Below, one piece after another: positions 1 to 5,628 of a stretch of 5,628 nucleotides of DNA. The number at the start of each line of letters is the position of its first letter. The first letter of the stretch is position 1. The notes beneath the pieces were generated by a model. It was not told the origin of the DNA and searched no databases. It saw only the letters and a program-made list of their open reading frames with translations. This DNA comes from Deltaproteobacteria bacterium (GTDB taxonomy: Bacteria > Desulfobacterota > Desulfobacteria > Desulfobacterales > ETH-SRB1). A program made the position numbers and the translations under genes. The stretch is from positions 1-5,628 of the forward strand of contig JAFCZU010000284.1 in assembly GCA_019314185.1 (NCBI GenBank). Reading direction: 5' to 3'.

Positions 1-1
1 C

Positions 2-3000
2 GATGATGACTGGGACACAGGCTCAAAGCATTTTTTGCGGGAACTGTTTGAGAAAAAACATGGTGATTATAACAATTTCTTCAATGATATTCTGGAGCCG
101 CTCTTTTATGACGCTTTACGTAATGACCGGAGCCATGACGATGGTTACTATAGCCGTTTTAACTGCAAAATACCTTTCCTGAACGGCGGTCTTTTTGATC
201 CCATTGGCAATTACGACTGGGTGCATACTGATATTCTTCTGCCAAACAAGCTGTTTTCCAACCAAACCAAAACCAAAGAAGGTGATATAGGAACAGGCAT
301 ACTGGATGTCTTTGACCGCTACAATTTTACCGTTAAAGAGGACGAACCGCTGGAAAAGGAAGTAGCCATCGACCCGGAGCTTTTGGGAAAATCATACGAA
401 AAATTCAACGCTATCCGTCCGGATAACTTTGCTGAATTCAAAAAAGCATTAAAAAGCGGTAGAAAAGGAGAAGAAAACAAATTCAACAAAAAGTTCGGCG
501 TTTTTTACACTCCCCGCGAGATTGTCCATTACATGTGCCAACAGAGTTTGATTAATTACCTTCATGCCGAAGTCATTGCGAGTGAAACGAAGCAATCTCT
601 AATTCCCTCCAAAGAAGATATCGAAGCCCTGATCCATACCGGCGAACAGGTAAGCGAAAACGAAGCGATTTTTTTAGAAAAAGAACAAAAGATTAAAAAA
701 GGGGAGCAAAAGACTACCAGTATAAAATCGACACTGCCTGACAGTATCAGAAAAAATGCGAAGCAGATTGACGATAAACTTGCGGAAATCACGGTCTGCG
801 ACCCGGCGGTTGGTTCCGGTGCCTTTCCGGTGGGCATGATGAGCGAGATTGTAAAAACCAGGAATGTACTTACGCCTTTTTTGTCATTGCGAGAAGCGCA
901 AGTGACGAAGCAATCTCACTTTGATGACAAACGAACTGCTTACAACTTCAAACGCCGATGCATTGAACATTCCCTTTACGGCGTGGACATTGATCCTGGT
1001 GCTGTGGAGATTGCCAAACTCCGTCTCTGGCTGTCGCTTGTTGTGGATGAGGATGACATAAAGAATATCAAACCGTTGCCGAATTTGGACTACAGGATTA
1101 TGCAGGGCAACAGTCTAATCTCTGAATTTATGGGAATAAATTTTGATGATAATGAAAATAATAATTTAAAAAAAGAAATTGAAGAGTTGAATGCAGAAAT
1201 AAAAACTCTTAAAAAAGAGAAGTCAGATAAAGAAAGTAAGTCTTCAAGGCACTACAAAAAAACTATAGAAATAGATCAAAATTTGTTAAATGAAATAAAC
1301 ATACTCGATGATAAGATAAACAAATTAAAGAATAAACGTACTCTATTAAACAAAAAATTAAATCATCAAGAAGAGTCCCCCGAGATTATTAATCTTATCA
1401 GTGAATTTCAGAAAAAGAAAAATACCTTTTTAAATGAATCAAATGTATCGCGAAAAACACAATTGAAAAATGAGGTCGATGTCCTGCTGATAAAAATATT
1501 TGAAACCAAACTGAAAACCCAAAAGGCGGACTACTTTAACAGCTTGAAAAATATTGAAAATAAATACTCAGTTGTACGCAATGAAAAGCAAAGAGATGAA
1601 TTGATTAAACAGGATAAAGAAAAATTCAACAAAAAATCCGGCTTTGACCTTGAGTCAGCGGAAAAACAACTGAAAGAGTTTACCAGCGGAAGACAAATAA
1701 AACCATTCTTTCTGTGGAATCTTTATTTTTCAGAAGTGTTTCATAATAAAGGCGGGTTTGATGTGGTGATTGGGAATCCGCCGTATTACAATATAAAAAC
1801 GGCTACTAAAGATTTGTTTAAATATCTGGCAGCGCATTATAACACTATTCACACCGGTTATAATGATATTGTTTATTATTTCATCTATTTAGGAATTGAA
1901 CTTTTAAAAAAGTCTGGGTGTAGTGTATTGATTACATCTAACTATTACCTTGGCAATGAATATGCAAAAAAATTAAGAACATATTTAAACAACCATGTCT
2001 CAAAGATTATAAATTTCAAGGATAATATGGTTTTTGATTCGGCGAGTATTCATACCTGTATTTCCATTTCTCTTAAAGTTGCAAACTCTGATGAAATCAT
2101 ATTTTTTGAAAATACAACTGGTGAACAAATCACTACAAATAATATCGAATCAGCGCTTAGATCATTTGTAATACGACGTGCGGACTTGAATGACAATTGG
2201 ATAATCGCAGATCAATCAACCGCTTCTGTTGTCAAGAAACTTAATCAAGGTTCAGTAGCATTATTAGGTGACATTTCAACAATAGAAAAGGGTTCAACAT
2301 CTGGAAAAAATGATGTTTATACTGTTTCCAATAAGCTTGCAAAAAAGATGAAATTGGAAGATTCTGTTTTAAGAAAAAACATCAAAAATGGTGACATAGA
2401 TAGGTACACTATATGTGACCGAGATAATTTTCTGATTTATGTTGACAGTCATACAACCATAGAAGATTTCCCTAATATATATTCATACCTAAAGAAACAT
2501 AAAAAAGTTCTTTTAAATAGAAATGAAGTAAAGAAGGGTTTATATCCATGGTACAGGCTTGAAAGACCAAGAAAAAAAACTATATTTGATACTCATGAAA
2601 AAATCGTTGTTCCATACCGTGCCGAACATAATCGTTTTGCTTACGATAATCAGCAATACTTTAATGATGGCGGTGACATTCGAGCGATTGTTATTAAAAG
2701 TCCCAAGTTTAATATCAAGTATATTTTGGCAATATTGAATTCCAGACTTATCGACTGGTTTTATGGATTTATTGGCAAGCCTAAAGGAAAAGTCAAAGAG
2801 TACTTTAATACTCCGCTTTCGCTAATACCGATAAAAGAAATATCTTTGACTGATCAACAGCCTTTCATAAGACTTGTTGATTTAATTATATCAGAAAAGA
2901 AAATAAATTTTCATGTCGATACGTCAACTCTCGAAGCCGAAATCGACCAGCGCGTATACAAACTCTACGATCTGACCGAGGAGGAGATTGAAATAGTGGA

Positions 3001-3013
3001 AACTTCATCATGA
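2..3013 (+). CDS. Eco57I-like (type IIG-like) restriction-modification N6-adenine methyltransferase, 5' partial
   Basis: Predicted SAM-dependent methyltransferase that modifies adenine N6 in a specific DNA site; family members are often fused to a nuclease. The frame is open through the left edge (reading DDDWDTGSKHFLRELF from base 2), so the true start lies upstream and the TTG at 35 is internal; 1003 residues are visible. Motifs in order: an NGGLF lead-in near 190; GVFYTPR (497-517, motif X region); DPAVGSGAF (800-826, motif I, SAM binding); YGVDID (977-994, motif II region); catalytic NPPY (1775-1786, motif IV). A lysine-rich coiled-coil insert of roughly 190 residues (about 1125-1690) precedes NPPY. 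The part after about 2250 resembles a TaqI-type C-terminal specificity domain, with LNSRLIDWFY near 2735-2765. The order X-I-IV-TRD fits Eco57I/gamma-class enzymes. Two palindromic repeats are embedded in frame (572-599, 883-917). Any PD-(D/E)XK nuclease would be in the missing N-terminus, so restriction activity is inference. The gene ends in an ATGA overlap with the next gene. Confidence 0.9.
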   Translation, partial: DDDWDTGSKHFLRELFEKKHGDYNNFFNDILEPLFYDALRNDRSHDDGYYSRFNCKIPFLNGGLFDPIGNYDWVHTDILLPNKLFSNQTKTKEGDIGTGILDVFDRYNFTVKEDEPLEKEVAIDPELLGKSYEKFNAIRPDNFAEFKKALKSGRKGEENKFNKKFGVFYTPREIVHYMCQQSLINYLHAEVIASETKQSLIPSKEDIEALIHTGEQVSENEAIFLEKEQKIKKGEQKTTSIKSTLPDSIRKNAKQIDDKLAEITVCDPAVGSGAFPVGMMSEIVKTRNVLTPFLSLREAQVTKQSHFDDKRTAYNFKRRCIEHSLYGVDIDPGAVEIAKLRLWLSLVVDEDDIKNIKPLPNLDYRIMQGNSLISEFMGINFDDNENNNLKKEIEELNAEIKTLKKEKSDKESKSSRHYKKTIEIDQNLLNEINILDDKINKLKNKRTLLNKKLNHQEESPEIINLISEFQKKKNTFLNESNVSRKTQLKNEVDVLLIKIFETKLKTQKADYFNSLKNIENKYSVVRNEKQRDELIKQDKEKFNKKSGFDLESAEKQLKEFTSGRQIKPFFLWNLYFSEVFHNKGGFDVVIGNPPYYNIKTATKDLFKYLAAHYNTIHTGYNDIVYYFIYLGIELLKKSGCSVLITSNYYLGNEYAKKLRTYLNNHVSKIINFKDNMVFDSASIHTCISISLKVANSDEIIFFENTTGEQITTNNIESALRSFVIRRADLNDNWIIADQSTASVVKKLNQGSVALLGDISTIEKGSTSGKNDVYTVSNKLAKKMKLEDSVLRKNIKNGDIDRYTICDRDNFLIYVDSHTTIEDFPNIYSYLKKHKKVLLNRNEVKKGLYPWYRLERPRKKTIFDTHEKIVVPYRAEHNRFAYDNQQYFNDGGDIRAIVIKSPKFNIKYILAILNSRLIDWFYGFIGKPKGKVKEYFNTPLSLIPIKEISLTDQQPFIRLVDLIISEKKINFHVDTSTLEAEIDQRVYKLYDLTEEEIEIVETSS
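572..599 (+). repeat. Intragenic palindromic interspersed repeat, copy 1
   Basis: This 28-base element reads GTCATTGCGAG, then TGAA, then ACGAAGCAATCTC. It shares its first 11 and last 13 bases with the copy at 883-917. ATTGC (575-579) and GCAAT (592-596) form the short inverted arms. It lies inside the methyltransferase gene, between motif X and motif I, and is translated as VIASETKQS without breaking the frame. I recall similar GTCATTGCGAG...GAAGCAATCTC repeats as multicopy and usually intergenic in many environmental bacterial genomes. Its presence twice within one gene is seen directly; multicopy status in this genome is inference. Orientation is arbitrary because the element is nearly palindromic. 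Confidence 0.8.
883..917 (+). repeat. Intragenic palindromic interspersed repeat, copy 2
   Basis: This 35-base element has the same ends as copy 1 (GTCATTGCGAG and ACGAAGCAATCTC) but an 11-base centre, AAGCGCAAGTG, instead of TGAA. The arms are ATTGC (886-890) and GCAAT (910-914). It sits between methyltransferase motif I and motif II, in the loop before the conserved segment leading to YGVDID, and is read through as SLREAQVTKQS. The 7-base difference in the centre means the left half is read in a different phase from copy 1, while the right half is read in the same phase (TKQS in both). The gene stays open, which suggests either selection for in-frame variants or later adjustment. Confidence 0.8.
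2995..3013 (+). promoter_or_regulatory. Translational coupling site: weak Shine-Dalgarno and ATGA stop/start overlap
   Basis: The methyltransferase stop TGA (3011-3013) overlaps the start ATG (3010-3012) of the PHP-SMC gene. AGTGGA (2995-3000) is a weak ribosome-binding sequence nine bases before the start. The stronger purine run GAGGAGGAG (2978-2986) is too far away (23 bases) for standard spacing and is mainly explained as coding for the conserved EEE residues near the methyltransferase C-terminus. The arrangement implies that ribosomes finishing the first gene reinitiate on the second, which would tie the amount of the two proteins together. Confidence 0.6.
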
Positions 3014-5628
3014 GTAACACATTTATAAAAGGTTCGGAATGGCGGAAGTGGGATTTGCATATCCATACTCCTGTTTCCTATGAGAATCATTTTTCGGAAT
3101 GGGATACTTATATCAAAAAACTTAAAGAAAAAGCCGTTAAACACGATATCGAGGTGGTGGGAATCAACGACTATTTCTCCGTTGATGGTTATGAAAAACT
3201 TTTGGATGAATGTGAAGATGAAACAAAGAAAACAAACCCTTGCATCAAGTTAGACAATGGCAAACTGCTTTATTTATTTCCTGTAGTTGAGTTAAGATTG
3301 GAAAATTTTACAAGTGATAATGAATCTATAAATATCCATGTGGTTTTTTCGCAGGATCTTTTGCCTTCAACAATTCGAAGTTCCTTTTTAGAAAAATTGA
3401 CGCTCAACTACCAGTCTCTTAAAAATTTAAATTGCAAGGCTGATGATCTGATAAAAATTGGTCACGCTGAAGAAAACAATGGACGTTTTGATGTGAATAT
3501 GGATTTGGCTTCTATCCCTGATCCCGATAAAAAACGCTTAATCCATAAAGCACTAAAGATTGTTACTTTTTCTATCTCTATCTTCGAAGATGGTATTGAT
3601 AGCTTTCAAAAGATTTTAAAAGAATCTGGAATAGAAGATAATAAGTATTTGATTATCATTGCAAACAAAGGGAGAGGTGGTCTAGATGCCTTTCATTGGT
3701 ATGACAAACTTAAAGATCTATCCAGAGCTGGGAATATAAGACAAAATTTATTGAATCTATCTGATGTGTGCTTTTCTAACGATTATAATGATATTCAATT
3801 TTTGTTGGGACAAAAAAATGATAGCCCAGAAGATGAAATCCTGAATCGCTTCAGAAGTTGTAAACCTTGTATTTGGGGATCAGATGCACATACTGAGGAA
3901 AACCTTTTTCATCCATCAAATGGAAATACTAACGATTACACATGGGTTAAGGCAGACCCAACTTTTGAAGGATTAAAACAAATTATTTACGAGCCGGAAC
4001 CCGGCGAACGTGTAAAAATAAGTCCAGTTAAGCCTGATCAGAAAGATGGCTACAAAATTTTATCAAAGATTCGATTTACCAATACAACTGATTTTCCTGA
4101 AGAAATCGAGTTTAATAAAAATCTTTGTTCTATTATAGGGAGCCGATCATCAGGCAAATCAGCACTACTTGCTTATATAGCACACTCTGTCGATCCAGAA
4201 TATACCGAAAAAATGAAGGAGGATGGCCCCGGAGAAGGAGCAGATTATCACTGGGATAAAATAGACTTGGAACATTCAATTGAGTGGTGTAATGGGCAGA
4301 CAAACGATGAAAATTCCGGTAAAATTGTTTACATCCCCCAGAATTACTTATTCAATGAAAGTAAGAATTCAAACGAAATCAAAGAAAAAATCAAACCGGT
4401 GTTGTTTAAAGTTCTTCCTGATTTTGGAAATAGGTATAAACAAGCGGTCAGTAATATAAGTGCATATAATCAGCAAATCTCGGATCAAATTGATAATTGG
4501 TTTGATCTGTCCGACTCTATCAAATCGCTTGACGAACAATTAAAGAACTTGGGAGATAAAGAGTTAAAAATAGAAAACATGAAAGAGAAAAATCCGTTAA
4601 GCTATGAAGATTTAAAGCTGTATCAAGAAATAAATGCTTCCCTATCAAAACATGCGGGTAGAATAGATATAATAAATACGGAACTCTCACAAATATCTGA
4701 TGTTTCCGAAGAATTTAATTTTTTTAGTGAATTAAAGGTTACTCTCTCTCCGGCGTTGGCAAGTTTGCCGAAGGGACTCCAAAACGCAATTAGAAAGAGT
4801 TTAGAGGAAACAGAGGATGGGATTCTTAAAAGAGTCAATAAACAAGTTGTAGATTATAAAAACTCTATCGAAAAAGAGAAGATAGAGGCAAAGGAAACCA
4901 TCTCGGATATTAAAGGAAAAAATAAAGAACTCATTGAGAAACATCAGAAAAATATTGAATTAAAGAGGTATGTTAAAAAACTAAACGAGTATGACAAAAC
5001 TATTAAGAAGATCGATGGGACGGCAACAGAAAAGAAAAATTCGTATGACAAGTTAGTAAAATGTGCGGAAGTCATCAAATCTGCATTAGATAAAAGAAAA
5101 TCTCTTGTAGAAGAATTGAGAACTAATATTGAAAAGGCAGATCAGAGCACTATTAAGGGTATTAAGTTTGGATTGGAATATGGGTTTGATGAAAACCTTG
5201 AGAAAGTCACGCAAAAAATAAATATCAAGGAAATATCGACATTTATTGAGAAGGGTAAATTGAGTATCGACGAGATCAGAGAAAAACCAGGTGAGTTTCT
5301 ATCTGATCTGTATTCTGGGGAACAAAAAATTATTAAGGGTAATGAAAAGAAGCCGGTTGCTCGAGACGTTTTATCACTGACAGAAAAAATCCTTTTTAAT
5401 GCTGAAATGGAAAGAGATAAAATTGGTGGATTTTCTGAACCAACAATGACACCGGGTAAACGAGCATTGTTCCTATTAAGGTTAATCCTCTTTGAATCCG
5501 AAGATACTTGGCCCTTGTTGATTGATCAGCCGGAAGACGATTTGGATAGCAGGTCTATTTACAACGATATTGTTCCATTCTTGAAAGAAAAGAAAAAAGA
5601 ACGACAGATTATTATGGTAAGTCACAAT
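3010..5628 (+). CDS. PHP-domain / SMC-like ATPase fusion (TrlF-type AAA-like ATPase), 3' partial
   Basis: Predicted metal-dependent phosphoesterase fused to a DNA-repair-type ABC ATPase. ATG 3010 is the first possible start after the in-frame stop TGA at 2989-2991. 873 residues are visible with no stop, so the end is outside the window. PHP motifs: DLHIHT (residues 15-20; H17 and H19), GINDYF (51-56, where many PHP enzymes have TDH), VVELRL with E94, H110 in INIHVVFS, and GSDAH (290-294; D292 and H294). The PHP domain is followed by the linker TFEGLKQIIYEPE. ATPase motifs: Walker A GSRSSGKS (377-384), Q-loop IPQN (442-445), a long charged coiled coil (about 475-760), a signature-like MTPGKRALFLLRL (813-825), Walker B and D-loop LLIDQPEDDLD (836-846), and the H-loop VSHN (870-873) at the window edge. 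Probably only a short C-terminus is missing. The family name is from memory; the PHP plus SMC architecture is directly visible. Coupling to the methyltransferase suggests phage or plasmid defence; substrate and activity are not known from sequence. Confidence 0.9.
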   Translation, partial: MSNTFIKGSEWRKWDLHIHTPVSYENHFSEWDTYIKKLKEKAVKHDIEVVGINDYFSVDGYEKLLDECEDETKKTNPCIKLDNGKLLYLFPVVELRLENFTSDNESINIHVVFSQDLLPSTIRSSFLEKLTLNYQSLKNLNCKADDLIKIGHAEENNGRFDVNMDLASIPDPDKKRLIHKALKIVTFSISIFEDGIDSFQKILKESGIEDNKYLIIIANKGRGGLDAFHWYDKLKDLSRAGNIRQNLLNLSDVCFSNDYNDIQFLLGQKNDSPEDEILNRFRSCKPCIWGSDAHTEENLFHPSNGNTNDYTWVKADPTFEGLKQIIYEPEPGERVKISPVKPDQKDGYKILSKIRFTNTTDFPEEIEFNKNLCSIIGSRSSGKSALLAYIAHSVDPEYTEKMKEDGPGEGADYHWDKIDLEHSIEWCNGQTNDENSGKIVYIPQNYLFNESKNSNEIKEKIKPVLFKVLPDFGNRYKQAVSNISAYNQQISDQIDNWFDLSDSIKSLDEQLKNLGDKELKIENMKEKNPLSYEDLKLYQEINASLSKHAGRIDIINTELSQISDVSEEFNFFSELKVTLSPALASLPKGLQNAIRKSLEETEDGILKRVNKQVVDYKNSIEKEKIEAKETISDIKGKNKELIEKHQKNIELKRYVKKLNEYDKTIKKIDGTATEKKNSYDKLVKCAEVIKSALDKRKSLVEELRTNIEKADQSTIKGIKFGLEYGFDENLEKVTQKINIKEISTFIEKGKLSIDEIREKPGEFLSDLYSGEQKIIKGNEKKPVARDVLSLTEKILFNAEMERDKIGGFSEPTMTPGKRALFLLRLILFESEDTWPLLIDQPEDDLDSRSIYNDIVPFLKEKKKERQIIMVSHN
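4745..4780. repeat. Possible GC-rich inserted repeat or hairpin inside the coiled-coil region (tentative)
   Basis: Bases 4741-4780 are about 60% G+C, while the surrounding coiled-coil coding sequence is far more AT-rich. The segment contains a short perfect hairpin, GGCAA-GT-TTGCC, followed by GAAGGGACTCC. It is translated as PALASLPKGL, a helix-breaking stretch inside an otherwise charged helical arm. The AGTTTGCCGAAGGGACTCC part loosely resembles AGTTTGTCGAAGGACTCC-type interspersed repeats that I recall from other bacterial genomes. Only one copy is present here, so repeat status is unproven. A natural hinge at the coiled-coil turn would also explain the protein sequence. Confidence 0.3.

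Noticed and set aside
35..37. TTG at 35 as the start codon of the methyltransferase
   Set aside because: The frame stays open to the window edge and the upstream residues (DDDWDTGSKHFLRELF) fit the family's conserved lead-in, so the gene begins outside the window.
562..837. Reverse-strand open frame of 91 codons opposite the methyltransferase motif I region
   Set aside because: It lies wholly opposite conserved coding sequence, has low-complexity Ser/Phe/Ile content, and shows no ribosome-binding site or recognisable domain.
572..917. The two repeats as a CRISPR array or the ends of an insertion sequence
   Set aside because: There are only two copies, with about 280 bases of conserved coding sequence between them. 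They are not regularly spaced, there is no transposase between them, and the intervening DNA encodes methyltransferase motif I.
2572..2579. A8 homopolymer (and T7 at 669-675) as a phase-variation switch
   Set aside because: Runs of this length are expected in AT-rich Lys/Phe codons, both are in frame, and there is no sign of slippage or an alternative product.
2..3013. BREX PglX or DISARM methyltransferase identity
   Set aside because: PglX and DrmMI also carry NPPY and Eco57I-like folds, but no BREX or DISARM partner gene is visible and the downstream PHP-SMC gene is not a core gene of either system. The upstream context is missing, so this cannot be fully excluded.
4623..4838. Reverse-strand open frame of 71 codons opposite the coiled-coil arm
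   Set aside because: It is antisense to a strongly supported coding region, and its composition is that expected from the complement of a Lys/Glu-rich helix.
3010..5628. DNA polymerase III/PolX PHP domain or a plain RecF/Rad50 protein
   Set aside because: No polymerase motifs follow the PHP domain, and Rad50 or RecF lack an N-terminal PHP domain. The fused order PHP then a split ATPase head with a coiled-coil arm fits the TrlF-like architecture better.

Overview
The window holds two adjacent plus-strand genes that fill almost every base. Both are cut by the window edges: the first lacks its 5' end and the second lacks its 3' end. The first (2-3013) encodes an Eco57I-like (type IIG-like) restriction-modification N6-adenine methyltransferase with a C-terminal DNA-recognition region. 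The second (3010-5628) encodes a PHP-domain plus SMC/ABC-type ATPase fusion, the architecture I believe is catalogued as TrlF-family AAA-like ATPase. They overlap by 4 bases (ATGA), so they are very probably one transcriptional and translationally coupled unit. There is no intergenic space, no RNA gene, no transposase and no CRISPR array. Nothing remains unexplained at the gene level beyond the repeats listed.

The source is bacterial, AT-rich, and typical of an accessory or defence island. Two copies of a small palindromic interspersed repeat of the type GTCATTGCGAG...ACGAAGCAATCTC lie inside the methyltransferase gene. I recall repeats of this kind as common in environmental Bacteroidota, Desulfobacterota and related anaerobes, so such a host is plausible, but I cannot assign a phylum from this sequence.

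Region by region: 2-490 is the helical lead-in of the methyltransferase; 490-1120 is the SAM-binding half of the Rossmann fold, carrying both repeats in its loops; about 1125-1690 is a lysine-rich coiled-coil insert; 1730-1790 holds the catalytic NPPY motif; 1790-2930 is the rest of the catalytic domain and the target-recognition region; 2930-3013 is a conserved tail. In the second gene, 3010 to about 4020 is the PHP phosphoesterase-like domain, 4080-4400 the N-terminal half of the ATPase head, about 4430-5300 the coiled-coil arm, and 5440-5628 the C-terminal half of the head, which reaches the H-loop just before the window ends.

Working model (inference): the methyltransferase, possibly carrying a nuclease in its missing N-terminus, recognises and modifies specific DNA. 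The PHP-SMC protein is a partner DNA- or RNA-processing effector, or a guard that acts when restriction is blocked, comparable in logic to PrrC and RloC in other restriction loci. The most unusual sequence-level observations are the two in-frame intragenic repeats, which read through in different phases, and the mosaic base composition that makes the methyltransferase's specificity segment look like an exchanged cassette.
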